Positions 41,401 to 54,388 of a stretch of 64,000 bases of DNA are shown here, in pieces (the stretch's first letter is position 1; each line of letters opens with the position of its first letter). The notes under the pieces are model-generated. The model made no database searches, was not told the DNA's origin, and was given only the letters and a program-made list of their open reading frames with translations. The DNA is from Peronospora farinosa (lineage: Eukaryota > Oomycota > Peronosporomycetes > Peronosporales > Peronosporaceae), in contig CANTFK010000968.1 in assembly GCA_947646735.1 (NCBI GenBank), positions 310,001 through 374,000 of the forward strand, in the 5' to 3' direction. Position numbers and translations under genes: made by a program.

Positions 41401-42300
41401 CTTCTTGATTCACTGTAAATACCCAGGTTGGAAACTTCAAAAAATAGATCGCCGCTCTTTATGCTTAAGAACCCTGGGGAGATCTCAATGTGCCGATCAC
41501 CCCGGTCACAATCCTAGTTGCTGGGTGGTTCGTTGAATTGAAGCAACTCTACCTCAATTTCGAGAATTGGCACCGGCAGGCGCTGTGGGAATCGACCCAT
41601 CCGCTATTTTTGTCGACAAAGCAACAGGAAAACGATCCCGACATAGCGAAATGATGTTGAGAGCGCAAGCAGCGTCGATGTCGATCCGGGCCCCAATGGA
41701 AGACCGTGCTTCGATTTGTCTTGCGAGGCATGATCATGGGACATTGCGATTTGGACATCTTGTTCGACCCCTTTTTCCTCTAGTTCCCTTTCTCCTCGGA
41801 AATACCAGTGTGGTACCCTGGTTGGAGACAACAACGAAAAAACATCCCCAATTGATGACTGCACTAACGATGTAGGATGCTGCAGGACCTTGGCGCAACC
41901 AGTACCGATTTGAGATCGCGGATCATCCAGGATCTTCTTTTGCCCGCCTTTCCCATAAATACTTTTTACAGTAGCATCCGTGATCAGTGAACATTGCTTT
42001 GAATATATAATACCATTTTGCTTTGTCCTTCATTTCTCTTATCTTCTTTCTTGGGCTTTTTTAGCCGCGATCCAGACTCCCTGACCTTCGATCGCTTTAC
42101 GCATCTACCAAAATTCCATATCCACCACCCATTACAACCTTCTTGCATATGGTATCACTCCAAACAACTCGATCAACATTATCCACCCGCTTCATCTTCA
42201 TGCGACTGCATTACTTTAAAACGGTTCCTGCTCGCCCGATCGCGATCAAACTACTGTAATAGGGCGCCACAATATAAATCTACTTAGTCGACCCATGATA
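38458..42300. other. 3.8 kb of unassigned, probably retroelement-derived DNA
   Basis: No intact gene. Degenerate coding-like stretches occur on the minus strand at 39193-39774 and on the plus strand at 40811-41122 and 41312-41875 (for example ELKQLYLNFENWHRQALW); these may be Gag-like remnants, but I cannot place them. The composition and position beside element C suggest old LTR-element interior. Confidence 0.35.
40617..40680. repeat. short tandem repeat, 19-bp unit
   Basis: ccgccaattcagcgcgat is repeated twice in direct succession with partial copies on both sides. Confidence 0.7.
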
Positions 42301-42499
42301 GTTCACTGAACCCTTTCCCTTATACAAGAAATTCTCGATGTATTCTGCCGTAGCGAGTCTTTCGTCCGGATCACATATAAACAATCTTCTCCACCTCAAA
42401 TTCGTTGAAAATTTAGACTGCAATTCCAACTATCTTTCGGTAACATGGCTTCATCTAAATCCAAGCGATTCGATTCATCAACCTCCAGCAAATTTTTGG

Positions 42500-45400
42500 G
42501 CGAATTGGGAACTTTCTCACTCGTTTTAGCTTCGATATAGCACCACTGAAATTAACTGATACGGCGTACCCGCAATTTCCAAACGTACAGCTCGTTCTGC
42601 ACATAATTCTGCAACTCTAAAAGGTCCATGTCGCATGTGAGCTAGTTTCCGGGCTTATCTATCTTTCACTCGATCTAAATAGAACCATACTTGTGATTCC
42701 TTTTTGATATCATGTAACTTTGGATCAGCATTATGCTGTTCGGACCGATCTTGGATCGCGACCTTGGGACGATCGTTTACTACAGCTCTTAGGCATTGGT
42801 ATTGGCTTTGTACATGATACCACCATCTCCGTGGCTCCAAATTACGTCGTTTTGTGCTTACCAATGGTAAGGTTGCTTTCAATTTTGATCGCGGATCCCA
42901 GCCGTTAATCAAGTAAAACGGGGTGTCTCCTCGGACGCGATCTTGGGCGGTATTAAGCGCAAATGTTAATCTCTCTGCGAAGTCGTCCCAACGATTTGAC
43001 TTACGTCCGTTACATACATTTTTGAAGCTCACCTCATTGTTTGGACCATTCGCTACGCCGTTTTATTCGCTTGGGGTCGATACAGCAAAGTAGCGCGCTA
43101 TTACTGTCCTGCGATCCGATTAAATGCTCGGAAAAAAATCTGACATGAACCCAGGTTCTCTATCGTGACGGATCGCATCGCTCGCACCGAATTTACGAAA
43201 GACCCATTCCTCATAATTTTCTGTGATTGTCCTGCGCAGTTTAAGACGAACTTGCCTTCGCAATCACATACCCGTAGAAAAGATCCACCCACAGCAATAG
43301 TTCCGTATTTCCCTTAAGAGACCTTAGTAGCGAAGGAATATGATCCATAGCAATTATTTGAAACGGATATGTTGCTTGTACATTCCCCGGAGATTCACCG
43401 CGGATCGTGGAACGTCTTTTACCGGTTGAGCAGTCCACGCATTCCCCCAAATAACGTTGGACATCCGATACAACCCTCTCCAATGGAAATTCGATCGAAT
43501 TTTTTGGTAGGACCTACCGACTCCTTGATGTCCACCTTCTAAGCTTGTATGATAGTGATGTAGAAAATACTGCTGCAAGAGTTCTGGTACGACCAAACGT
43601 AACAATTCCTCACGCCCTTCAACGTAATCGGCCGACTTGGGGCAGAAAAATAATAATCCACTTTCGTCCACTTCATAATCCGGCGCGATCCATGCACATA
43701 ATTTCGCCTCCTCATTATCCAGACGGGTTACGTACCGATTAGATACTCTTTCAACTTAGCGATCCAACTTTCCTCTTCTTGTGCTATTTTTTTCACTCAA
43801 TCCGAATTTGCTGTACAATTTCCTCCTGCATGGGTTCCGATTATTGCCGTTTTCGAGTCGCTGATCTAGTAATCGCGGCCATTTTGACGACTCGATCAAC
43901 ACATTTTGGCGTCAACAGTTCACCCAACCGATTCACTAACATCAACTCTTGCAAGTCTTGATCCGACGTGATCATCGTACTCTATTCTTGTTGCAACGCT
44001 ATGCTCGCCAACCGATCTGCACTTTTATTCCAATCTCGTTTCATATGTAGGAACTCGTGGATCGGCCACAATTAAAGCTTCTCCATTGCTCTATGTCGTA
44101 ACAAGTGCAAACCAGGAGCCTTACAATCAATTTTGCCCCGCATCTGTCGGATCACTAGATTGGAATCGCCGCAAATAATAACGCGTCCCCTAGTCTGGTC
44201 ATCTAATAAGTCGAAGCTGAGGATCAACCCTCTATATTTTGCTTTGTTCACGGTCATACCGTTAGCGAATTCAAAAGCGGCAGCCACAATCGTCCATTCC
44301 GGAACTTTCCACACATTTGCACTGTATGCTCCGCCTTTCTTTCTTACCCTGGCCGATCTATCGAAACTGACGACCAAAAGACTTTCATTTTCTTCCACCG
44401 TAGGCGGCGGCATACTTATCGTCAGCCTTGGCTGCTTACGTAGAGTGATCGCAATCAACACTTCGTCCACTTCTTCATGAAAAATTATACTCGCAGCCAG
44501 TGTACCCAATATTCCGTTTTTCGGTCTTCTCACTTCGGCGGATTTCCAGCGTTCAGTTGGAAAAAGTTCAGCCCATTTTTCTAATCTTCCGTTGAGACCA
44601 GAAGATTGTAACAGCCAAGCCAACGTTAAATGTCGCGTAAGCACAGTTATATCGCGTGACGAGCATCGTGTAGCAAATATCCAGCATTTGAAGGAAAGCC
44701 AAGACCTCTTTCTCCACCATCCCGTAGTTAAAGCTCGTTGGCTTCAATGTACGACTAGAGAAAGTAACAGGCCAATATATTCCGTGATGTTCTTGTAGTA
44801 ATGCAGCCGATGTCGCCCCTTTGCTGGCATATACCGCGATCACAGGCGGTCAGTCCGGACCAAAATGTTTCAAAATCGGCGTTGCTGTTATTTAGCTCTT
44901 AACAGGGTAAATGCGATTATGGCTTTCTCCCATCAAATCCTGCCCTCGGGATCTAGATCGACCCGTTATTAACATCCAAATCGTGATCGTCCCCGTTTTT
45001 TTAAAGTGAATCGCACTTCGGTCCAACATCAGTAATGGACATCTGAGTGTCACTAGCACGGCTGATCTCATGAAAATCTTCTTCCGGTAGCTCATAAAGC
45101 ACAGATGCAAAAATTGCAAAGTCTTCGATGAACCGACTGTAGCAACTCAGGCTTCCCAAAAATGATTGCAGATCTCAAATTGTGAGATGAGGAATATCAA
45201 AAGCGATCCCAACTCTTTTAAATGACTCTTTAAACCTGCGAGCGAGACCTGATGGCCCAGGTAATCCACTTTACGAAGTCCCCAGAAACTTTTGACCACA
45301 CTGATCGACAAAATCTACCTATTGCATGCATCCAACAATCGTTTCACTTTGTGATACAGAGTGTTCCACGACGTGGCGGGTATCAACATGTCATCGATAT

Positions 45401-45790
45401 ACGACCGCCGACCTAACACTGATGGTATCGGATCGGTATCCGGTTCACCTTCGGTAAACACATCAATTGGTCTTGATGACTCAGTAGTGGTCGAATCAGG
45501 GTTTGTACCAAAATTCAAAAATCCATATAAGGCATTGTCAATCAATCGAGGGTAAATCTGAGGAGCATTCTTTAGGCCAAAAGGCATACGCAGCCATTCA
45601 TATAATCCAGACGGTGTAATAAATGCAGAGATCTCCCTTGCTCGTTCCGTCATCTCAACCATTCAAAATCCACTCGCCATATCCAGAGATCAGTACTAAA
45701 TCGCTTTATCCATGTCTTGCAGTAACTCACTGATCAGCGGCATAGGGTACTTTGCAATCCCTTTACGAGCGTGCCAAGCGTTTGTTTTCC
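42500..45790 (-). mobile_element. degenerate Ty3/gypsy element C (non-A lineage)
   Basis: Order on the minus strand: RT (PMPLISELLQDMDKAI, MPFGLKNAPQIYPRLIDNAL, RSYIDDMLIPA), RT-linked RNase H (FSSRTLKPTSFNYGMVEKE), a second RNase H-like domain (44644-44072; GDSNLVIRQMRGKIDCKAPG), then integrase (HHYHTSLEGGHQGVGRSYQK; CVDCSTGKR) and a GPY-like end near 42530-42650 (HMRHGPFRVAEL). A tandem second RNase H marks a lineage distinct from A. Many stops and frameshifts. No LTR recognised; the 5' end is fused to element B at about 45790. Confidence 0.85.
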
Positions 45791-45799
45791 GATGGTCTT

Positions 45800-48700
45800 T
45801 CTTCACCATCGGATGTGCCTTTTCGTACTGCTTGACAAGACCAAGAACGTCATCCATCAGAAGGGCTTGAGGCTCCCAGCTATCCGCCGAAGGCGTATAG
45901 CCACGCCACCGGACGAGATAGATTGTTAGACGTCCCTTCACGTCACGATCGTTCAGCATGCGCTCCACTAGGAAGCACCTCTCACGAAGGGAGTCTACCA
46001 GCGGATGCGGTGGTGGGAAAAAACCCTATTTGATTCTTACATCGGACTTGGTGCTGCGTTAGACAGGTTTGCCCGTGTAACTCGTGAGCTACGTCCTGAT
46101 ATCGATCACGAGCGGGATAAGCGCCGCCGCTTAGAGTACATTGTGCGACAGCTTGGATTTGGCCATAAGAAGTCTCGACCAAACAATGCTACCTCACTCT
46201 TGAAGAATGAACGGCGGCTTCATTCTTTAAGTAACGAGCTGGCGACAGCTCTTCAGGATCGTCCAATATCATGGGACGATCTCATCTCTACACGACCAGG
46301 CTGGTTCGTGACAACAAGAATTTGAAGGGGATTCTTTAGAATAATGGCTATCTTCGTCGTTCGAAGAAGCCGCGTACTGGAAGTACGGACAAAGAATTCA
46401 CACGTAAAACGTAAGATGCGTACGCATCCTGCGTGGAAACTCGATCGTGAATGCGTTTCCTAGACGGCGCAATAGACGAAACGAGCCGATGTACTTAGGC
46501 AACAATTTATTGCTGCCCACGTTAGTCACTACATGTTTAGGTAGGTTTACTGTTGACAGTAAAACTAAATCACCTTCAATAAATGTCTGAGCATTTGCCC
46601 TTCCATTATTGTCTGCGTTTCGCTTTTGCTTATCCACCGCTTCTGCGATGGAGTCTTGCACGAAACGGACTACCGCTTCACGAGCCAGCAGGAGATCCTC
46701 AGCTGACTCGTTGCTTTTGGCTGCAGTGCATTGTGAGTGCCCTGCAGAGATATCGGTTACTAATTCAGCGAGAACATTACTGTTCTCACTTGTGATACCT
46801 CGAACGATGCTGATATCTTCAGCATCGTTATCAGTAAGAGCTTTATCGCTCTGACTTTCTTCCTCTTCACCGAAGTCGAATGGTACGACTTCGGTTACTT
46901 TCGCGTCGACCATAACGTCGTCGCATGATGAGCAAGAGCCCGATTGGTTCTCGCTCGAGCGAGTCCCTCCCCCCCTTAAATTAGAGTCACCCTCTACTAA
47001 GGTGGGGACACGTGGATGGCGAAGGCCATTCACGTAGAACGGTGTATGCGTCGTGGAAGCATGCACTGAGTTGTTGATGGTGAATTCGATCATGACAAGA
47101 ACTCACTCCAACTCGTAAACGAGTGGACGTACCCTCGAAGAATCTCTTCGAGGACGCGATTGGAGCGTTCAGTCTGACCATCAGTTTCTGGATGGTCAGA
47201 AGCAGACATTGTGAGCCGTGTTCCAAGTGTTTGGAACACGGAACGCCAAAACTAAGCCGTAAACCGGGGGTCCCTATCGGACACACGTTTACGGGGTAAG
47301 CCGTGCAACATAAAATTGTATCGATAAACACTCGAGCCCATCCCTCTGCTGTGATTGAATCATGTACAGCAAAAAGATGTACCATCTTGATAAACCTGTC
47401 TACGAACACAATAATACCATTATTAACGTGACATTTTTCGAAAAGCCAAAGAAAAAGCAAATTGAGATGGACTCCCAACACTCTGACGGGACAGATAAAG
47501 ACTATGAAGGTGCACGCAGTAAAGTACTAGGCTTCACTCGTTGACACACCTCGCAACAACGCACGTACTTGTGCACAAAGTTATACTGGCGTAGCCAGTA
47601 ACAGTCTCGCCTGACTGTGAGGCAAGTCTTCTCACGGCCGCATGCTCACTTATTGGTGCATCGTGACATTCAAGCATGATCCGTAACCTGAGGTTATGTT
47701 GTAACGGTACAACGACACGAGCGTGTCGCCGTTGACTGCTGTGTAGTACCGTAAGCCGTTCCACTGGGTGTATCGGATTATAAAAGATCGATACATGGCA
47801 GGCAAGCGCTTTTTAGCTTGCCTAAATGGGTCCTTTAAGTACTCGTTCAGGCGTACAAGATCACTTTTTTGTGCGTCATTCTAATTACGTCGAGTAAGCT
47901 CGACGACAAGATGCTGGTACTCAGCGTGGCGACAGTGGTGTTCTTATCACTATAATCGGTTCTAGGTCAGGCCGACGTGAAAGAGCATCGGCGACAACGT
48001 TAAGTCGTCCCGGTTTATACTTCACGGAGAGTTGTACTCCACGAAGAACGACAACCATCTCGCCCTTTGTTGCGAGAGTTGTGAACTGTTTACAGCCGTG
48101 CGTAGTGACGCATGGTCTGTATACACAATGACCGGTCTATCTTTCAAGAGACAGACGCGAAGCTTATCCAGTGCATATTTCATGGCAAGGAGGTTCTTGT
48201 CATGCACCGGGTAGCTGCGCTTAGCTGTTTGCAGCTGACGCGATTGATAACAGACGACACGCTCTGCGCCGTCTGTATCATATTGCATCAGTGTTCAGCC
48301 GATTGCAAAACCGCTGGCGTCACAGACCACATGAAATGGTCTGTCTTGATCTGCAATCGCCAATACTGGCGTTCGCATCAAGATTTGCTTGATACGTTCA
48401 AAGGAACGCTGACAGTCAGCGTTCCAATTCCACTTTACATTTTTCTTGAGTAAACAAGAAAGATGTACTGTCATTTCGGCGTAATTGCGCGAGTACTTGT
48501 GCAAGTACGCCGCTAGCTCAAGGAACTTCCTTAGTCCCTTGACATCGACTGGCACTGGCCAGTCGGTGATCGCCTTGTTCTTTTCTGGATCAGGAAGTAC
48601 GCCGTTCTTTCCGACGATGCACCCAAGAAATGGTATTTCGCTAGCTGCGAATATACACTTCTTGAGGTTAGCGTACAACTCATGCTCGCGCATAAGTGTA

Positions 48701-49290
48701 AGAACCTTACGGATGTGGAGTCTATGGATCTTCCACGTCTGTTTTCCCGTTCATAGCCCGGCTATGGACGAACACATCATCGAAGTAACTCGGTGCGAAT
48801 TCGCTCCAGTCTCAATAGATGTGAAACACATCTATTGAATGTAGCTGGTGCATTACTAAGCCCTTTCGGCATCACCAACCATTCACAGAGCATACCACTG
48901 GGAGTGCTCACTGCTGTGTACGGGATGTCCCGTTCACGCATTAGAATCTGACAGAAACCATCCATCAGATACATGGACGAATATATGGTACTCCTAGACA
49001 TATCATCTATGATTACGTCCTTTCTCGGTATCGGTGCTTGTGCCGGTATCGTTGCAGCGTTCAACTTGTTCCACGCGTGTACTATCCGCCACCCTCATGC
49101 GGCCCTGCGCACACGGAAGGTCGGAGAGCTGTGAGGTGAAGTTGACTACCTCACATGGCCCGCTGCTAGGCGATCGGCAAAGAACTTGTCGATCGACTCG
49201 ATCTGTTCCCGAGGCAGTGGCCACTGCTTCATGACACAATATTTTGTGCCAGGAACTAGGTCGATCTCGTGTCAAGTTTTCTAACAGGTT
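45800..49290 (-). mobile_element. degenerate Ty3/gypsy chromodomain element B
   Basis: Minus-strand fragments in pol order: RT (49064-48295; STPSGMLCEWLVMPKGLSNA, FLGCIVGKNGVLPDPEKNK), RNase H (48288-48022; YTDHASLRTAVNS), integrase (47764-46987), GPY-type end (46398; LPKYIGSFRLLRRLG) and chromodomain (IYLVRWRGYTPSADSWEP, to about 45800). Similar in layout to A but clearly diverged. The RT N-terminus, gag and both LTRs are missing; the left end abuts element C within a chimeric frame. Confidence 0.88.
46005..46325 (+). CDS. antisense ORF in element B spacer, 106 aa
   Basis: Lies opposite to pol between the integrase C-terminus and the chromodomain, the same place as the antisense gene of element A. 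It is basic and helical (DHERDKRRRLEYIVRQLGFG, LKNERRLHSLSNELATALQD). There is no sequence identity to the A antisense protein that I can see. It could be an incidental open frame. Confidence 0.3.
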   Translation: MRWWEKTLFDSYIGLGAALDRFARVTRELRPDIDHERDKRRRLEYIVRQLGFGHKKSRPNNATSLLKNERRLHSLSNELATALQDRPISWDDLISTRPGWFVTTRI

Positions 49291-49878
49291 GATATTGGCA
49301 ATTATACCAACCAGCGCGCTGACCAATGAAAGACGGACGCACGCAATAAATGGAGGGCAAGTTGTCAACATACATAGTTGTAGTTTAATATAATTATAGC
49401 AAGTTTATGACAGATTACTTTTATTAGATAGTTTAGCTATATTAAATACAGTTCTCTTTTTCTTCTCAACTAAGTATTTGCTTAGTTAATTAGCTTCCTA
49501 TGTCGACTGTAAGTGAAGTTCTGGGGCATCTGCTTCCACTGTAGTCAGTAAAGGTAGATTACACTGATATAATTTAATAAGGGGAAGCCCCTTCACAAGA
49601 TAGGTCCTTAGTTCGACGATTTTAACTCTACGATTAATCATGTCAAATTTACGATATCACTAACCAACGATGAGTAGACGTTACACACGATCCTATTGTG
49701 TCGTCTCTCCCCATGTAACAAACATTGTTAAGCCACATTCATGCAACCAATACAGACGAGCCTGACTGATCCCTGGCCTGCAGCTATGTTTGGAGCCACT
49801 AACAGACGTTATCGGCTCCATGCCAGGTTTCAGAAGCTACATTGCTTTTGCAACACAAGAGTAGTAGAGTATGAGGTC
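49291..49878. other. junction DNA between elements B and D
   Basis: About 590 bp, AT-rich in part. 49608-49710 repeats the motif seen at 36.33 kb and 37.01 kb (ctaaccaacgatgag...gttacacac). No gene. Confidence 0.4.
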
Positions 49879-50465
49879 TGAAGACGAGCACTTCAAAAAA
49901 GCTGCCACATGCCACGAGCACACACCTTCGAGCAGCGTGAGGAAGTGATTATACCATCTTACCCCCGCGTGCGGTGATGGTGGTGGTGTTGTTCAGAACC
50001 TTAAAGCGCCGAGCCAAACTGTTGCCGGTCACTTTGAAACGAACCGCGCAACGAATCTCTAACAAGTACTTCACTTACGACACGCAGAAGTTTATCAAGC
50101 TTCTCGTGCGTAGTGATAGATGGTTAGCAAATTCAAAACTGACTTGTATTTAAATAATTAGCTATACAAATCTAACTACTGATTAAAAATATGTAAAGAT
50201 TGGATACGCATCTCTTTAGAAATGTATCCCTACGTGCGAGCTTAATTTTTTTGAGCTCGCTGATGACGTCCGTCTGTGACGCCGTCATGACGTCTAGTCC
50301 CAGCTGGGCATCATCCCCGTCGTATGTGAATCCATAAATGGATATCACATTCACGAGGTTGGGTCATATTGATGTGCCTCAGGTTTAAGTTACCACGTAC
50401 CCTTTGAGACCTCCCCGATAATTATCATATACTTAACGGACTCGAGTAGCCATATGCCCGTTGCA
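49879..50465 (-). repeat. 3' LTR of element D
   Basis: Nearly identical by eye to 61816-62382. It keeps the hairpin GTGAATCCAT / ATGGATATCAC (about 50325-50350) and a gcgagct...agctcgc stem near 50230-50260. Confidence 0.88.
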
Positions 50466-50518
50466 ATACCCTCAGTTTAAGTCAATTCATACATTTTGTC
50501 AATCATCGAAAGAAGAAA

Positions 50519-52012
50519 ATGCCACCGAAACGTGTTAAGGCTGATGGGTGCCTGCAAAGGCGCCCATGCAGACCAGCACAAAGTGTACGCGCCGCGATAA
50601 TTCGCGGGCGTCGCTAAGTGTAATTGTGACAACGATGATGACATCTAATGTCAGCTTATCAGCAGGAATACGGATCAATTCCACTATTGTGCAAGAGAAG
50701 ACTTGTCTCTTTGTAGAAAACAATGAGAACAGGCCATTGCCATCACCTCAAAATGGTGATGATCACAGTGCATTGATGGGGCATAAATTTCATCATTAGA
50801 GGCACCTAATCAACAGGAAGCTTATATGCTTATAAAATTGAGGGCCACGCCTCGTCGTCTGCACCAATGAGCGCAGCGACCACAACTGAGCGCGGTGCTT
50901 CAAAAGAACCAGTCGCGATTTAAAAGCAGGTCGGAAAATTTAAAACGTCCGCCTCTTTTAATCGACGCCTGCAGTATTGACGTTCCATAGTGGAGAGTCA
51001 GAATCAGGTGAAGGTAAGCATAAAGCTTCTTCGACTCCACAGTCGGTCTCACTAGCACGCCGTAGCGAGGGCGGCTACGTGATTGATGGTTTTACAGTGA
51101 TGCCACCGGCATCCGAGTAACCACGCTGGCGTGTGAATAGTGCGACGCTAATAAAGCGTGCCACAATTGACGCTAATAAAGTTTTTAGCGTCTGTCCATT
51201 ATGAAAAAGACAAGACAAAGCACGTGATCATCCTTTCTTTATCCCCGTCGTGTTGCGTTCGAATAAAACAAGCGACAAAGACGAGGCATAGCTCCTACGC
51301 CGTGTTACACCGCATGTAGATGCAGTAAATAAGAATTCGCAGCGAATCAGCTTCACTATGACGCGTGCGAGGAAAATTATCGGTGATAAAATACCCCCAA
51401 ATCCTTCTCATCACACTGCTGCTGCGAGTTTATCAGTACCTAGCACAGCAAGTGCAGCTAGTACTTCTTCTCTTAAACATTCGCAAGCCCAGGCACGTCG
51501 ACTTGCAATGAAGTAACAGGTTTCCAAAAGTCGAAACTCTTCGAGTACCCTTTCCATTGGACAAGAATCTGAAGCTTTTGCTTCACATGGCGGTGGGCCA
51601 ACAACCTCCTAATAAGGAAGCATGTGTTCTCACTCGCATCCACCAACACAGGTGGAACCCTATAAAAGCGGCAATTGCGCCCAACTATTTGAGGCTGCCT
51701 ATCCTGTTGTTGTTCAAGCGCAGGCGAAGATCGCCGCACTGAAGAAAGAGGTGACTGATATATCGAGCCAAGTTTCGCGACTGACTTACAATTTAAAGGA
51801 TGTGGGCGAAAATTATCCGGCGTATGACCGCCTGAAACTTCGTATACATACATGAGCGACTGGTGATGAGAGACCCGCGTCAAGCGCGGAGTCCTCCTCG
51901 ATTGCCGAGTCCTCTATCGCCTCCCTCGTACACGGGAAGTCGTTCGGCTTCCCCGTCGCCATATCGGAAACGATGCTCGAGTCAAAGTCGACGTCACCAT
52001 CGGTCTCGTTAG
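50519..52012 (+). pseudogene. antisense accessory gene of element D
   Basis: Counterpart of the antisense gene of A. It starts MPPKRVKADG at 50519, 54 bp from the LTR, and ends RKRCSSQSRRHHRSR-like with a TAG at 52010-52012. The coiled-coil part is readable (AAYPVVVQAQAKIAALKKEV, TDISSQVSRLTYNLKDVG). Stops and indels break the rest. It overlaps the integrase end and chromodomain coding sequence on the other strand. Confidence 0.65.
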
Positions 52013-53683
52013 ACTGATGCGGATATGCGATCTCTTGTGGATACACATACCGTTTCAGACGACCCACGTAAAATACGGGGTGCGTCTTCATATACGGTGG
52101 AAGAGTGAGCCTATAGTTTAGGTCTCCAACTTCTTCAACCACTGTAAAGGGCCCAATGAACCGGGGCAATAGCTTAGTAGTACCACCAGGTAGTACAGAA
52201 ATTGCATGTTTAGGTAGGGTAGCAGTACTTAATAGCACTTTGTCCCCCACACTATAGTGTTCATTGTTTTTGCGACCATGCTGGTCTGCATATTGTTTTT
52301 GCTTGTCATGTGCGCTTGCCATCGCGTCACGGACTTTACGTGTGATGGCTAATCGCTCATCCACAAAGCGCTGAGCTTCGCTCACGCTTTTAGCATCCAG
52401 CTCACGCATAACACCCTCAAGAGGTCGGTCAAAGGCCGACGCTGTTGATAAAACGATAGTGTTATCTTCAAGTAGCACTGGCATTTCTTGCCGTGCCTTC
52501 TCATTGACATCTATAGGTGTCTTGACCACTGCTAAACTAGCAGTGTCGCTAGGGCAACCTTGGCCCTCTTTAACATTCGCACCGAGCGAAGGGAGGGGCC
52601 CTCCCCCACTAAGACTCGGGCTGCGAACAAACGAGACTGGCGTTCGAGGATGACGCAGTCCGTTAATGTAAAACGGTGTTTCACCCGTACTGGCGTGAAC
52701 ACTGTTATAAATAGCGAACTCCACGAATGGCAATTGCTTGCTCCATTCTTTGGGAGTCGGTATTGTACGCAACACATCCGCCACAAGTCGATTGGCACGT
52801 TCTGTTTGGCCATCAGTTTGGGAATGCTCAGCGGTTGACATGTGGAGCTTGCTACCCAGCAGCTCAAACACATGTCGCCTATAACCCGATGTAACGCGGA
52901 TCCCGGTACGATACTATAGACTCGGGCATCCCGTGTAGTCGATACACATTATCCACAAACAAGAGGGCAGCCTCTTTTCCTGAGATCTTGGTGCTACATG
53001 ATGCCAAATGCACCATCTTGCTCAGCCTGTCTACAAAGACGTCGAGCCCCGTCATGCCTTTATGGTCAGGCAGTAAGCCAAACATGAAGTCCAAACTGAC
53101 CGACTTCCGAAATTCACTTGAAATCGGCAGTGGCTTCAGTGACGCACTATTCGAAGGTGCAGGCTTTATGCGCTGACACTATTCGCAAAAGAGAATATAG
53201 TTGGCCACCAAACGATATAGGTGGGGCCACCAAAAAAAATAAAAAAATTCCTCTGACACTCGTAAGAGTGTCTTTTTACGGACCAGATGCCAACTAGATG
53301 GCGCATCATGGCACTCGTGAAGTATCATCATCTTGAGATCTGTGTCATGATGAACATAGATTCTCAAGGAATCATAGGGTGACAGCTGATGCCATAATAA
53401 GCCATCACTGTAACTAAAGCGATTCAGTTTCGCTTTGAGGTGCGACGGAAGTGTAACCTTCGTCCACCAAAATGATCCAACAGCAGACGACAATGTTCGT
53501 CTACTCGTTTATATAAGGGCTAAGGACCCGTTACCGTCTCACACTAAAAGGACGTTGAGGAAGCGCTCTTAATTAACTCGAAAATATAACTTTGATTTCC
53601 TTTTTTTAAAACGCAGTAAGCGCGAATATGACCCTAGCTCATAGGAACCACTAAATATGGAAGTCTGTATATTATAGGTTAAT

Positions 53684-53809
53684 TGTTGGGTATGACAAAC
53701 CAATAATAAACCAATAATAAATGTCGCTAATCGATTACTTCCCTATGCCTACTTATGTAATTATGTATTATTTCTATAACTACTCATGTAATAGGTTGCC
53801 CCATTACAT
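53684..53809 (-). repeat. short LTR (126 bp), probable 3' LTR of element E
   Basis: On the minus strand TGTAATGGGG...CCCAACA, directly preceded by a purine tract (agagagagggggtga). This is the expected PPT-LTR junction downstream of the chromodomain frame. It is unrelated to the A-type LTR found at the other end of the E block. Confidence 0.65.
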
Positions 53810-54388
53810 CACCCCCTCTCTCTAAGTTGTGCTTACTATAACGTAAGCACATAACATACAAATGATTCTATTTCACCAAATATGCAGCGGCACAACCTCG
53901 AACCTGCTCATTGACACACAACTAAGCAGCATGACCCTGGCCGCGCGCGCAAGGATATATCTGACGACAACAACCGTACGATCTGCAGGTAGCAGACACC
54001 GCGAGTCACGGACGCACACTTGATCCCGTGGACGCTATACAGATATGTCGACGCTAATCATCTAGAATTGCGAGAACTCATAACGAAATGTTGGTCCAGT
54101 GGCTTACCCATAAGTTCTTGATCGTGATGTCGCTGGTTCGATCCACACGTGCGCCAAATTCGATTCGCTATGGCACTTCACAGTGTCGCAAATTCTATCC
54201 AAGTTTTCTCGAGCCTCATAATAAAAATCTGGGATCGCTCGGGGACTCGTCGATGTAGTTCATTTGCACGCGATCATAACGGCTCGCGAGATCGGGTATG
54301 GAATCGGCAGCATCACTCGCAATAGCCGTCTTCCTACTCGACTCATAATTCTCGACCATGTCTGGTACATCTTCGAACAGCGTACTCG

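Larger units (their letters stand above)
49879..53503 (-). mobile_element. truncated element D of the A family
   Basis: The 3' half of an A-like element: LTR (49879-50465, 587 bp, decayed ends), chromodomain (about 51600-51480; LQILVQWKGYSKSFDFWKP), integrase (53493-51813; long identical runs with A). Homology to A stops abruptly at about 53503, just before the integrase zinc site; the other LTR, gag, PR and RT are missing. The LTR is more diverged from A than the pol part and matches the LTR at 61816-62382. Confidence 0.9.

Noticed and set aside
49034..49371. Overlapping 66- and 122-aa frames at the right end of element B
   Set aside because: They are frameshifted pieces of the RT N-terminal region and its complement, not separate genes.
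54070..54175. tRNA-like sequence (tggtccagtgg as A box, ggttcgatcc as B box, ending gcgcca)
   Set aside because: The T arm is one base short and its flanks, as well as the presumed acceptor stem, do not pair. A and B boxes alone are not enough for a tRNA call.
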